In this document: positions 1 to 8,605 of the stretch, in pieces
Layout: every line of letters begins with the position of its first letter
Numbering within the stretch: position 1 is the first letter of the stretch
Assembly: GCF_009728935.1 (NCBI RefSeq)
Contig: NZ_CP034235.1
Span: forward strand, 4,936,001-5,000,000
Origin: Paenibacillus psychroresistens
GTDB taxonomy: Bacteria; Bacillota; Bacilli; Paenibacillales; NBRC-103111
Reading direction: 5' to 3'
Length of the DNA stretch: 64,000 bases
Position numbers and translations under genes: made by a program
The notes under the pieces: model-generated
Database searches by the model: none
Told to the model about the DNA's origin: nothing
Seen by the model: only the letters and a program-made list of their open reading frames with translations

Positions 1-439
1 CGAATCCTTTCGTGATTTCCCTGAGTGGATTAGGCAGAATTTAAGTGAATACAAGGATCGCCCCATTTTAACTTATTGTACAGGCGGGATTCGTTGTGAG
101 AAGCTTTCTGGCTTTTTACTGAAGGAAGGTTTTACGGATGTAGCGCAGCTGGACGGAGGAATCGTTACTTATGGTAAAGATGAGGATGTTCAAGGCAGAC
201 TGTTTGATGGTAAATGTTATGTATTCGATGAAAGAAAAACCGTATCTATTAATCAAACCGACGAAGATATTATCGTAGGCAAATGTCATCACTGCGACAA
301 ACCTGAAGATCGCTTTATTAATTGTGCCAATGATTATTGCCACCTGCAGCACATCTGCTGCCCTAGCTGTGAGGAAGCACATAAAAGCTTTTGTTCCGAC
401 GTTTGTGAGCAATTTGAATTGAGCCGTTACGAGGGATAA
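1..439 (+). CDS. trhO: tRNA uridine-34 hydroxylase, rhodanese family (3' part)
   Basis: The window opens inside this gene; the reading frame begins at base 2 and 145 codons remain before TAA at 437-439. The rhodanese active-site loop CTGGIRCEK is visible at about 77-103. It is followed by a cysteine-rich C-terminal tail (CHHC, then NCANDYCH, CCPSC and a final C near the end) typical of the longer Bacillales members. Family knowledge: TrhO hydroxylates uridine 34 of certain tRNAs, using the loop cysteine. The N-terminal acylphosphatase-like domain lies outside the window. No clear terminator follows it. Confidence 0.85.
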   Translation, partial: ESFRDFPEWIRQNLSEYKDRPILTYCTGGIRCEKLSGFLLKEGFTDVAQLDGGIVTYGKDEDVQGRLFDGKCYVFDERKTVSINQTDEDIIVGKCHHCDKPEDRFINCANDYCHLQHICCPSCEEAHKSFCSDVCEQFELSRYEG

Positions 440-560
440 GCAATTTTTAAATAAATTGCGAAATTTGTCGGTTTAACACGAATTTTTGCAGGAAGTTCCC
501 TACTCTATGATGAATAATAGGAAGATAGATTTAATAGTATTCATCGGGGGAGGCTAATTA

Positions 561-1724
561 GTGTCGTACGATCACGCTTTTGAAGAAAAAAAGATAAAAG
601 TAGATTTGCAGCCAGAGGATATGCTTGGAGTGATTTTTGAGTACACAGGTAAAATAGCCAATGAACGCAACCTAGACGATGTACTGCTTTTAATGGCAAA
701 CATGGGGCGCGAGATGATAGTAGCGGATCGCTGCAGTGTTTGGCTGGTTGATCGTGCCAAGAATGAGCTTTATACCACGGTCGCACACGGAGTAAGCGGC
801 ATTCGCATTCCGTTGACCGCTGGTTTAGTTGGTCATTCCATTAGCTCAGGCGAACCAATTTTTATTGATGATGCTTATCAGAATGTTGAATTTAAAGAAG
901 TGCTTGAGAACGGTGCTCTTGCAGTTGATAAACGAACCGGCTATCATTCCAAAGCGATGATGGTCGTGCCTTTTCGCAACAATGATGGAGATATTATCGG
1001 GGCTTATCAGGCTGTTAATAAGCTTACTGAAGCTGAAAATTTTACAGATAAAGATTTAAAATATTTAACGCTTGCCGCGTCTTACGCTGGAAAGTCACTT
1101 GAATCTGTGCAGCTGCATCATGAAATTGAAGAAACGCAGCGTGAGATTATTTTTACAATGGGTGAAATTGGTGAAAGCCGCTCCAAAGAGACCGGCAATC
1201 ACGTTAAGCGTGTTGCCGAATATTCTTATCTAATCGCCAAAGGCTTAGGAATGGATCAGGATGAATGTGATTTAATTAAGATGGCATCACCTATGCATGA
1301 TATTGGAAAAGTAGCGATACCTGACTCTGTCCTCAAGAAACCTGGCAAGCTGGATGAAGAAGAATTTAAAGTCATGCAATCTCATACAACAATCGGCTTT
1401 GGTTTGTTGAAAAATTCATCACGTAAAATTCTCAAGACAGCAGCGATACTAGCACATGAGCATCATGAAAAATGGAATGGCAAAGGTTATCCTCAAGGGC
1501 TTAAGGGTGAAGATATACATATTTATGGCCGAATTACAGCTATTGCCGACGTATTTGACGCATTAGGAAGCGAACGAGTTTATAAAGCAGCCTGGGAGCT
1601 GGATCGAATTCTTAATTTATTCAAAGAAGAACGCGGGCATCATTTTGATCCACAGATCGTTGACGTTTTCATGGAGCAGCTGCCAAAAATACTTAAAGTT
1701 CGTGATAATTACACAGATATTTAA
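561..1724 (+). CDS. GAF and HD-GYP domain phosphodiesterase (probable c-di-GMP hydrolase)
   Basis: 387 residues read from a GTG at 561, chosen because GGGGGAGGC at 546-554 sits at the right distance. An N-terminal GAF domain covers roughly residues 30-180. The C-terminal HD-GYP domain shows TGNHVKRV (211-218), the HD pair in MHDIGK (245-250), the HHE at 301-303 and GYP at 309-311, so all signature metal-binding and GYP residues are present. HD-GYP enzymes hydrolyse cyclic di-GMP; the GAF domain probably supplies a small-ligand or redox signal. No receiver domain or membrane segment is seen, so it should be a soluble stand-alone sensor-enzyme. The ligand is unknown. Confidence 0.85.
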   Translation: MSYDHAFEEKKIKVDLQPEDMLGVIFEYTGKIANERNLDDVLLLMANMGREMIVADRCSVWLVDRAKNELYTTVAHGVSGIRIPLTAGLVGHSISSGEPIFIDDAYQNVEFKEVLENGALAVDKRTGYHSKAMMVVPFRNNDGDIIGAYQAVNKLTEAENFTDKDLKYLTLAASYAGKSLESVQLHHEIEETQREIIFTMGEIGESRSKETGNHVKRVAEYSYLIAKGLGMDQDECDLIKMASPMHDIGKVAIPDSVLKKPGKLDEEEFKVMQSHTTIGFGLLKNSSRKILKTAAILAHEHHEKWNGKGYPQGLKGEDIHIYGRITAIADVFDALGSERVYKAAWELDRILNLFKEERGHHFDPQIVDVFMEQLPKILKVRDNYTDI

Positions 1725-1729
1725 ACGAA

Positions 1730-2356
1730 TTATAGTTGAATCGTACATAAACCTGCTTGCTCGTTGCCCCATTGAAGACGCAATACATCATTGTGGGCTA
1801 AAGCCCCTACTCCAGCTGGTGTTCCTGTGTAAATTAAATCATCAGGTCCAAGGCCAAATGTCTCTGCAATATAATCAACAATCGTTTGAAGATTAAAGAT
1901 CATTGCACTTGTATTCCCACGCTGAACTTCAATGTCATTGATGAATAAGCTAAAATCGGTTTGTTGCATAGCTTGCTCCCCCATGAACGGAAAAAATGGA
2001 CCAATTGGTGCCGATCGCAAAAATCCTTTTGCAGCGAGCCATGGATGTCCCTTTTTTTTCAACTCATTCTGAACCTCGCGTAAAGTTAAATCCACTCCAA
2101 GCGCACAAGAATCGACTAACTCATCGACATGCATCCCTTTTTCATATGCCTTGCCGATATGTAGAACAAGCTCTGCTTCATAATGAACGCCACCTTGGCT
2201 GCTGGGTAAAAGAATAGATTGACCGTTCATTTCAACAAGCGCATGAGTTGGTTTCGTAAAAATCATCGGGTATTCGGGTACATCATTACCTAGCTCAGCA
2301 GCATGCAACGCGTAATTTCTTCCTACACAATAAACATTACGGATATTCTCAAACAT
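1730..2356 (-). CDS. Fumarylacetoacetate hydrolase family protein (acylpyruvase/oxaloacetate decarboxylase type)
   Basis: 208 residues, the short FAHD1-like form without an extra N-terminal domain. The hallmark N-terminus YCVGRNYALHAAE (9-21), metal ligands E60 and E62 in HYEAELV, D89 in GVDLT, K110 in AAKGFL and the GTPAGVG loop (178-184) are all present. Family members use Mg or Mn to cleave or decarboxylate 2-keto acids such as acylpyruvates or oxaloacetate; the exact substrate cannot be read from sequence. AAGGACG lies in front of the ATG. It is convergent with the HD-GYP gene, with only five bases between the two stop codons. Confidence 0.8.
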   Translation of the reverse strand: MFENIRNVYCVGRNYALHAAELGNDVPEYPMIFTKPTHALVEMNGQSILLPSSQGGVHYEAELVLHIGKAYEKGMHVDELVDSCALGVDLTLREVQNELKKKGHPWLAAKGFLRSAPIGPFFPFMGEQAMQQTDFSLFINDIEVQRGNTSAMIFNLQTIVDYIAETFGLGPDDLIYTGTPAGVGALAHNDVLRLQWGNEQAGLCTIQL

Positions 2357-2381
2357 CGGATCACGTCCTTATTGGATTTTA

Positions 2382-3623
2382 TTACGGCTTCTCTATAATC
2401 TGCCCGTCGGGCTGGATTTCAGCATGATAGGAGACCGCTGAAATGCGTTCAAACAGGGCTTGTCCCGTCTCAACATCCATTATCGCTGGTTTAGCATAAA
2501 CCGTCTTGATAGGGACTACATTAAGCGTGCATTGGCGCTCTTTAGAACAAGTTGCATTCAACACAAAGGTTTCTAAGGTTTCTTTAACACTGTTTGTTGT
2601 AAAAATAAAATTACCCAAGCTATAGGCGATCCATTTGCCTTTATAAGCTTCAACACCTTGTAATACATGGGGATGTCCGCCTACGACTAAATCCGCACCT
2701 GCATCAATGAATAAATGAGCTAACTCTGTTTGATAAGCCACTGGTGTATCCGTGCGTTCTACCCCCCAATGTGTAATCACTACAACTAAGTCAGCTTCTG
2801 CTCTTGCCTTTTCAATCGCAAGGACGGGAGCTCGATAATCATATGTATCTGCAACGCCTGGATGCTTGACCCCAGCTTTCCATGAGGCTTCTGGAACCAC
2901 GCGGCTAAAGCCTAAAAAAGCGATCTTCATTCCATTCTTCTCGATAATGACTGATTCGAAAGCTTCCTTGGCATCATGTCCAGCTCCCACACGCTTGATC
3001 CCAACATTATCCAGGTGGTCCATGGTATCCAGCATGCCTTCCGATCCATAATCCATAATATGATTGTTTGCAAGGTTAACCAAATCTAGTCCTGCTTCTT
3101 TCAACGCTGGCAGTGCAAGCGGAGATGAGCGATAATTGTATTCTTTTAATTGAAGCTCCCCGCGATCTGTAACAGGCGTTTCTAAGTTTCCAATAGTTAG
3201 ATCTGGCTTCAGCAATAGTTCTTTAACGTCTTTATATGGATAATCGAATCCATTTTGTTTCATTAAGGTCTCAACGCCGCTTGCCAGCAAAATATCACCT
3301 ACAAATGCCATATGTATTAGATTAGGGTCTTCGGCTGTTACTGCATTTGGACTGGATGTTGGTGAAGGTGATGGCTCACTGGAAGGAATAACTGTAGCTT
3401 GAACTGCATCAGTGGGTGATACTGATGGAGCCATCGTGGCAGCAGGTGATTGGATTTCAGCTGCAGGTTTTCCAGTTGCATCAAGCTTGTTTGAATACTT
3501 TTGAAAGGTTAGGATAGCGCTCACTGCTAATAATATAATGGCTAATGTAATAAGTCCTCTTCGAATCAAATTTCGACTTCTAATTAATCGTTTTGCTGTT
3601 TTATCTTCTCTGCGGGAACGCAC
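2382..3623 (-). CDS. CapA family protein (PGA_cap metallophosphatase fold), membrane anchored
   Basis: 413 residues from a GTG at 3623 preceded by AGGAGG. Order: basic cytoplasmic N-terminus, one membrane segment at about 23-41, a Pro/Ser/Thr/Ala-rich extracellular linker (about 52-98), then the CapA domain. Visible motifs are MAFVGDILL (105-113), GNLETP (145-150), LANNHIMDYG (184-193), THWGVE, GGHPHVLQG and SLGNFIF. CapA/PgsA proteins belong to the calcineurin-like fold and are linked to poly-gamma-glutamate or other envelope polymers. There is no pgsBC or capBC neighbour, so a role in poly-gamma-glutamate synthesis is not supported here; a solitary envelope phosphatase-like role is as likely. 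Confidence 0.8.
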   Translation of the reverse strand: MRSRREDKTAKRLIRSRNLIRRGLITLAIILLAVSAILTFQKYSNKLDATGKPAAEIQSPAATMAPSVSPTDAVQATVIPSSEPSPSPTSSPNAVTAEDPNLIHMAFVGDILLASGVETLMKQNGFDYPYKDVKELLLKPDLTIGNLETPVTDRGELQLKEYNYRSSPLALPALKEAGLDLVNLANNHIMDYGSEGMLDTMDHLDNVGIKRVGAGHDAKEAFESVIIEKNGMKIAFLGFSRVVPEASWKAGVKHPGVADTYDYRAPVLAIEKARAEADLVVVITHWGVERTDTPVAYQTELAHLFIDAGADLVVGGHPHVLQGVEAYKGKWIAYSLGNFIFTTNSVKETLETFVLNATCSKERQCTLNVVPIKTVYAKPAIMDVETGQALFERISAVSYHAEIQPDGQIIEKP

Positions 3624-3795
3624 TTGATAACCAACCTCCTGAATTGCTTAGCCTAAATAAGGAATTCTGTACCTATTTCATTTTCCACATTACCATTGGT
3701 TTGTCAAATATAGGGGTCTAGTTGCACAACCAAGCTGCATTCTATATGATCAAAAACAGGACATGCCATAAACTACAGCAGATTGAAGGTGACAT

Positions 3796-5019
3796 ATGGC
3801 ACGATGGAAAATAAATTTAATTGTCTTATGGATTGGACAATTTTTAGTTATGGGCGGCATGACCATGATTATTCCGTTTCTGCCTTTTTACTTGCAGGAA
3901 TTAGGGCTCAAGGATCCGCGAAGTGTAGCTTTATGGGCGAGTTGGATTTTTGCCGCTAATTTTGTGACAGCTTTTTTATTTCAACCTATATGGGGAGGAC
4001 TCTCCGATCGGTTTGGCCGCAAGGTTATGCTGCTTCGTTCAGGCTTCGGGATGGCTGTAGTCATGACATTAATGGGCTTTGCCCATACAGCGTGGCACTT
4101 ATTACTTCTACGCATGCTTAACGGAGTCATTTCTGGCTTCCAGCCTGCAGCAGTAGCACTTATCTCAACGAATACACCTAAGGAGAAAATCGGCTTTGCC
4201 ATGGGCACCCTGCAGTCTGGAGCCGTAGCTGGCACAATATTAGGACCCGTTATCGGCGGTTTATTGGCGGTTGGCTTTGGCGGCTATCGTCCGATCTTCT
4301 ATATTACAGGTACGCTGCTGTTCATTGCCTCCTTGGTTGCTTTCTTTTTGGTGAAAGAAAGCTTTGATGCGCAGGAAGTCAAAAAGCAGCCTAAGGTTTC
4401 ATTAGTACAAGGCTTTAAGCAGCTTAGCAAAATCCCGCAGCTGCCTGCTTTATTTGCTGTCACTTTTTTAATTCAGTTTGCGTTGTTAAGCCCAATGCCG
4501 CTGATTCCATTATTCGTCCAAAAGTTACATGGCCAAACCGAATATCTTGCTCTCTTCGCCGCTCTAGTCGGTTCTGCGACAGGCTTCTCGAGCATAGTCG
4601 CTTCACCATTGCTTGGCAAATTTGGGGATAGAATCGGCTCCGAGCGTATACTGCAGTTTTGTTTAATCGGAGCGGCAGTTACTTTTATCCCTCAAGTTTT
4701 TGTGCATAATATTTGGCAGCTAATGATCTCACGCTTTTTCCTTGGGATTTTTATAGGAGGTTTGTTGCCGTCCGTTTATTCACTCATTCGTAAATTCACT
4801 CCCAATGGGATGGAAAGCCGCGCTTATAGCTTTAACAGCAGCACGCTTAGCTTAGGCAATATGTTAGGTCCTGTTGTAGGTGGACTATTGTCGGGCTTGG
4901 TTACCATTCGCGGAATTTTTCTGCTCTCTGCTATTCTCATGATAACTAACTCATTCTGGGTGAGGAGATCTTTAGTGACAGCAGACAAAATGGAGGTTTT
5001 GGAGAAACCTTTAGATTAG
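3796..5019 (+). CDS. MFS multidrug exporter, MdtG-like
   Basis: 407 residues, 12 predicted membrane segments in two six-helix halves. The loop 2-3 motif appears as GGLSDRFGRK, and the residues after it (MLLRSGFGMAVVMTLMGFA) and the PVIGG motif of helix 5 resemble E. coli MdtG closely by memory. Family members are proton antiporters exporting hydrophobic drugs. AAGGTGAC precedes the ATG at 3796. The gene stands alone and runs toward the O-methyltransferase gene, with a long hairpin between them. The true substrate is unknown. Confidence 0.85.
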   Translation: MARWKINLIVLWIGQFLVMGGMTMIIPFLPFYLQELGLKDPRSVALWASWIFAANFVTAFLFQPIWGGLSDRFGRKVMLLRSGFGMAVVMTLMGFAHTAWHLLLLRMLNGVISGFQPAAVALISTNTPKEKIGFAMGTLQSGAVAGTILGPVIGGLLAVGFGGYRPIFYITGTLLFIASLVAFFLVKESFDAQEVKKQPKVSLVQGFKQLSKIPQLPALFAVTFLIQFALLSPMPLIPLFVQKLHGQTEYLALFAALVGSATGFSSIVASPLLGKFGDRIGSERILQFCLIGAAVTFIPQVFVHNIWQLMISRFFLGIFIGGLLPSVYSLIRKFTPNGMESRAYSFNSSTLSLGNMLGPVVGGLLSGLVTIRGIFLLSAILMITNSFWVRRSLVTADKMEVLEKPLD

Positions 5020-5069
5020 GGGTGCTTGAAAATAGGGTATTGTCAACTTAGGGAAAGGGAAGGTCAAAT

Positions 5070-5132
5070 AAAAGACTCTGGGAACTTGCTGTAATGAGGT
5101 CAGTTCCCCATTTGCAGCAAACCAGAGTCTTT
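5070..5132. terminator. Long hairpin between convergent genes
   Basis: The outer arms AAAGACTCTGG (5071-5081) and CCAGAGTCTTT (5122-5132) form a perfect 11-bp stem. The interior can pair in two alternative ways (GGAACT with AGTTCC, or TTGCTG with CAGCAA). It sits between the stops of the MFS exporter and the O-methyltransferase and probably ends transcription from both sides. The U-tract is weak on the plus strand. Confidence 0.6.
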
Positions 5133-5159
5133 GGGCAATCTTTTCGTAAATTCGGAAAA

Positions 5160-5798
5160 TTAACCTTTAACGCGAGCAATAGCTAATCCATCGTATGCAG
5201 GGAGTATAGTGCTCTCTAGCTGAGGATCTGTAGCCATGCGTTCATTAAAGCGGCGGACGGCTTTCACGGAATTGCCATTCTCAGCTGGATCCTTGGTGCG
5301 TCCATGCATAAATGAGTTGTCACCTACGATAATAGCTCCTGGATTTGCTAGCTTAATTGCATAATCCAAGTATTCCGGGTAGCTGCCTTTGTCTGCATCG
5401 ATGAAGAAAAAGTCAAAGCGAGCTCCTTCCTTAACCAGCTCTGGTAGTGTAACCATAGCATCCCCAATTCGGTAAGCCACTTTATCTCCTAGACCAGCCT
5501 GCTGTAAATGTGCGAAGGCAACATCTGCATAATCCTGCTGCAGCTCCAACGAAAGCAGCTTCCCTGATTCCTGTAAGCCACGAGCTAAACAAATCCCGCT
5601 ATATCCGCCTAAAGCGCCAATTTCAAGAATGTTCTGAGCCCCACTCGCTTGGACTAGCAAGGTTAGTAATCTTCCATAGCCTGGAGCAATAGAAATTTCA
5701 GGCATGCCTTTAGCGCGAATTCCTTCTATGGCTCGATTTAAATCCACATCAGCAGCAAATAATGATTCCACATATTCTTCATTAGACATAACGCTCAT
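5160..5798 (-). CDS. SAM-dependent O-methyltransferase (caffeoyl-CoA OMT-like family)
   Basis: 212 residues starting MSVMSNEEY. I use the ATG at 5798 because GGGGA lies seven bases upstream; the longer frame starts with a TTG lacking a ribosome site. The SAM-binding motif I NILEIGALGGYSG and the acidic FFIDADKGSYPEYLDYA segment, containing metal-binding aspartate, match the class of small cation-dependent O-methyltransferases. In Bacillales these act on catechols or similar small molecules, or on 5-hydroxyuridine in tRNA (TrmR/YrrM is a related subgroup). The subgroup cannot be fixed here, although trhO at the left edge makes the tRNA option worth testing. Confidence 0.75.
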   Translation of the reverse strand: MSVMSNEEYVESLFAADVDLNRAIEGIRAKGMPEISIAPGYGRLLTLLVQASGAQNILEIGALGGYSGICLARGLQESGKLLSLELQQDYADVAFAHLQQAGLGDKVAYRIGDAMVTLPELVKEGARFDFFFIDADKGSYPEYLDYAIKLANPGAIIVGDNSFMHGRTKDPAENGNSVKAVRRFNERMATDPQLESTILPAYDGLAIARVKG

Positions 5799-5967
5799 TG
5801 TAACATCCCCATTCAAACAAAGTTTGTAACCTAATCTAATTTATCCTATACTTAACACGGGTAACTGACTATTAAAGCATGTTCCATTATCCCATACATC
5901 CATTGTAAAGTTAATATAAATCCAATTCAACTGCATGTACATTTTATTACGAAAAGAGGATTTATCC

Positions 5968-7113
5968 ATGTCAAAAATACAGCTTATTGCCACAACGCCT
6001 ATGGGACTGGAAGCGGTGGTTGCTCGTGAAATTAAAGAGCTTGGTTATGAGGATATGCAAGTCGAAAACGGACGAGTCACTTTCTGGGGCGATGAATCTG
6101 CTATTTGTCGCGCTAATCTTTGGTTGCGAACCGCCGACCGGATCTTAGTCAAAATGGGCGAGTTTTCTGCAACAACGTTCGAGGATTTATTCGAACAGAC
6201 TAAAGCCTTGCCTTGGCCGGACTGGATTCCCGGCGATGCGGAATTTCCTGTGAATGGGCGATCGCATAAATCGCAGCTATCGAGCGTTCCCGCTTGCCAA
6301 GCGATCGTCAAGAAGGCGATCGTCGAGAAAATGAAGCAGCAGTATCACACGGAGTGGTTCGCGGAATCGGGGCCGAAGTACACGATCGAAGTCTCCCTGC
6401 TGCAGGATGTTGCGACCCTGACGCTGGACACGTCAGGCTATGGATTGCACAAGCGCGGCTACCGCAAGCTTGCGACTGAAGCGCCGCTCAAGGAGACGAT
6501 GGCGGCAGCACTTGTCTTGCTCAGCCGCTGGAACGCTGAGCGCCCGCTGCTCGACCCTTTCTGCGGGTCGGGCACAATCCCCATCGAGGCGGCAATGATC
6601 GCCTGGAACATAGCCCCAGGGCTGCGTCGCACCTTCGCAGCCGAAGCTTGGCCGATCGTGCCAGCGGAGCTCTGGCACGCCGCCCGCGAAGAAGCCTTCG
6701 ATCTGCTGCGCGACGATGTGCCGCTGAACATCAGCGGCTCGGACATCGACCCTAGCGCGATCGAAGTCGCACAAGCTGCAGCCAAGGCTGCGGGGCTAGC
6801 CAAGGAGCTGCGCTTCAGCGTCGCTCCAATTGCCCAGGTACGCCCCGAGGGCGATTTCGGCTGCATTATCACCAACCCGCCCTACGGAGAGCGCTTGGGC
6901 GACGAGCAGGAAGCCGCTTTGGCATTGCGCCAGCTCGGCGTAATTACCAAGCCATTACCCACTTGGTCCGTTTTCGTCCTCAACCCAGACACTCATCTCG
7001 AACATTACATGGGTAGACCCGCAAGCAAAAAACGCAAGCTCTTCAACGGACGAATCGAATGCGCGTATTATCAATATTTTGGACAAGGTGGACTATTCCC
7101 CAAAAAACATTAA
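5968..7113 (+). CDS. THUMP-domain class I RNA methyltransferase (RlmL/YpsC-like)
   Basis: 381 residues from ATG 5968, selected by AAAGAGGA at 5954-5961. The N-terminal part (about 45-155) is a THUMP RNA-binding domain. The C-terminal Rossmann domain shows DPFCGSGTIPIE (196-207) and the catalytic TNPPYGERL (302-310), the NPPY form used for guanine-N2 or adenine-N6 methylation. YpsC-type enzymes are assigned to large-subunit rRNA, position unproven here. Oddity: the middle of the gene (about 6180-6930) is far richer in G+C and uses GCG/CGC codons heavily, while both ends match the AT-rich neighbours. The stop codon overlaps that of the convergent nucleotidase gene within TTAA at 7110-7113. Confidence 0.85.
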   Translation: MSKIQLIATTPMGLEAVVAREIKELGYEDMQVENGRVTFWGDESAICRANLWLRTADRILVKMGEFSATTFEDLFEQTKALPWPDWIPGDAEFPVNGRSHKSQLSSVPACQAIVKKAIVEKMKQQYHTEWFAESGPKYTIEVSLLQDVATLTLDTSGYGLHKRGYRKLATEAPLKETMAAALVLLSRWNAERPLLDPFCGSGTIPIEAAMIAWNIAPGLRRTFAAEAWPIVPAELWHAAREEAFDLLRDDVPLNISGSDIDPSAIEVAQAAAKAAGLAKELRFSVAPIAQVRPEGDFGCIITNPPYGERLGDEQEAALALRQLGVITKPLPTWSVFVLNPDTHLEHYMGRPASKKRKLFNGRIECAYYQYFGQGGLFPKKH

Positions 7114-7640
7114 CCCAGGAACATAGCAGCGACTTCCTGCCAATTGTTCACTCGAGCATATTCCGTTTCATATACATTATGGGGGGAGGTGAATAATATA
7201 CCTTTCCCTTTAAAGTTTTTAAAATTATAGGAATTATCATCTATTAAATAATCCGCATGAAGGATACCTTTATCCCCGCAAAACACAATATTAGATTTAG
7301 GAATAGAATCAAAGTGCTCGGTCAACCATTCATACTTAGCTTGAAAGGACAATGGAAATTCCATTGCTGCCGTCGCAATAAAGATTTCGTAGTTCTCTTG
7401 TAATTGCTTAACAACGGACTGACTTCCCTCCATCACAACCAAATCTCGGAAAAAAGTAGGATCCTGATAATACTTTTGTACCGCTATTCCGCATTTAGCC
7501 ATTTCACGAAGCTTCTTTCCTTGCAAGTCCGCGAAGGTAAGCTGATCCTCATAATCTCGATTGTAGAGCGTTAAATGTTTGTTAAGATGATCTGCGATGA
7601 CTCCATCCATATCGATAGCAATTCGTTGCTTTTGCTGCAC
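7110..7640 (-). CDS. 5'(3')-deoxyribonucleotidase-like HAD hydrolase
   Basis: 176 residues from a GTG at 7640 with TTGGAGG upstream. The N-terminal nucleophile motif is DMDGV (DxDGV), followed by a TAAMEFP motif-II segment, then FCGDKG and the acidic motif LIDDNSYN. This matches the NT5C family, which dephosphorylates deoxyribonucleoside monophosphates and helps balance dNTP pools. Length is normal for the family. It ends inside the last codon of the convergent RNA methyltransferase gene and starts close to the divergent alpha/beta hydrolase gene, so the short interval at 7641-7715 must hold both promoters. Confidence 0.8.
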   Translation of the reverse strand: MQQKQRIAIDMDGVIADHLNKHLTLYNRDYEDQLTFADLQGKKLREMAKCGIAVQKYYQDPTFFRDLVVMEGSQSVVKQLQENYEIFIATAAMEFPLSFQAKYEWLTEHFDSIPKSNIVFCGDKGILHADYLIDDNSYNFKNFKGKGILFTSPHNVYETEYARVNNWQEVAAMFLG

Positions 7641-7715
7641 GTAGTTTCCTCCAAATTTTCTTTCGATCTCTTATATTTTCATTCTACAAATTTCAATCGT
7701 AAAGGTAGTGCTAAT

Positions 7716-8600
7716 ATGGAAGCTTGGGTATTATATAGCATTCTCATTCTATTGGGCTTATTGATTATTGCTGCAGCTTTGATCTGGATTTTAGGTGTGA
7801 AAAGTCAATCACCTCCCATCAACAAAGCCATTCATGCTTTACCTTCCATGCCCTATGAAGACATTACATTCATTAGCGAAGGATTGACGATTAAAGGTTG
7901 GTTCATACCTGCTAAAGAGGCTACAACACCCACCTCACCATTAGTAATCATTGTCCACGGCTGGGGCTCAAACCGTACTCGCGTGCTTCGTTATGTAGAG
8001 CCTCTTTATGGCGAAGGTTACTCCCTAATGTTATTTGATGCCCGCGCTCATGGCGAAAGCGACCCTTACCCAACTCCATCCGGCATAATGTTTCGTGATG
8101 ATGTTGTCGCAGCTCTGGATTATGCTCAAACCCGCTCCGAGATTGATCCCAATCGAATAGCTATCTTCGCCTATTCCTTAGGTGCATTTGGCAGCACGTT
8201 AGCTATGGGGCAGGATCAGAGAATCAAGGTTATCGTCACCGACTCTATGCCGAGCCGCATGGAAACAATGATTACTTCCGAATTGCGGAGGCATAAGCTG
8301 CCCATATTCCCACTAGCCTATTTCATCCCAAGAATATGGTACTATCGCCTTGGAATCACCGCAAAAGCAGCAAAAAAACTCGACATCGTTAGCACTATTA
8401 AGCGCACAAAAACGCCAATGCTGCTCATTCACTCTAGATTAGATGATTATATCTCTTCAGCAGATTTAGATTATGTTATTGCGCATGTACCTGCAGGCCG
8501 AGTTGAGCACCTATTTATCCATAGTGAGGGACATCGCAGCTCGGAAACCGACCCAGCATTTTTTGCCACCGCTCTGCCTTTTCTCAGAAAACATTTATAA
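7716..8600 (+). CDS. Membrane-anchored alpha/beta hydrolase
   Basis: 294 residues from the ATG at 7716, preceded by AAAGGTAG; the longer upstream frame lacks a ribosome site. One N-terminal membrane segment (about 5-27) is followed by an alpha/beta hydrolase domain: oxyanion loop VHGWGSNRTR (80-89), a nucleophile elbow AYSLGAFG with Ser154 where alanine replaces the usual first glycine, a likely acid D243 or D244, and His273 in SEGH. It resembles BEM46/prolyl-oligopeptidase-type envelope hydrolases. The natural substrate is unknown. The end abuts the convergent GRDP-like gene. Confidence 0.8.
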   Translation: MEAWVLYSILILLGLLIIAAALIWILGVKSQSPPINKAIHALPSMPYEDITFISEGLTIKGWFIPAKEATTPTSPLVIIVHGWGSNRTRVLRYVEPLYGEGYSLMLFDARAHGESDPYPTPSGIMFRDDVVAALDYAQTRSEIDPNRIAIFAYSLGAFGSTLAMGQDQRIKVIVTDSMPSRMETMITSELRRHKLPIFPLAYFIPRIWYYRLGITAKAAKKLDIVSTIKRTKTPMLLIHSRLDDYISSADLDYVIAHVPAGRVEHLFIHSEGHRSSETDPAFFATALPFLRKHL

Positions 8601-8605
8601 TCAAC

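Noticed and set aside
2382..3623. Poly-gamma-glutamate capsule operon
   Set aside because: Only a CapA-like gene is present; neither capB/pgsB nor capC/pgsC is nearby.
6433..6875. Two long antisense reading frames in the RNA methyltransferase gene
   Set aside because: They arise from the high-G+C middle, which lacks stop codons in other frames, and have no ribosome sites or recognisable domains.
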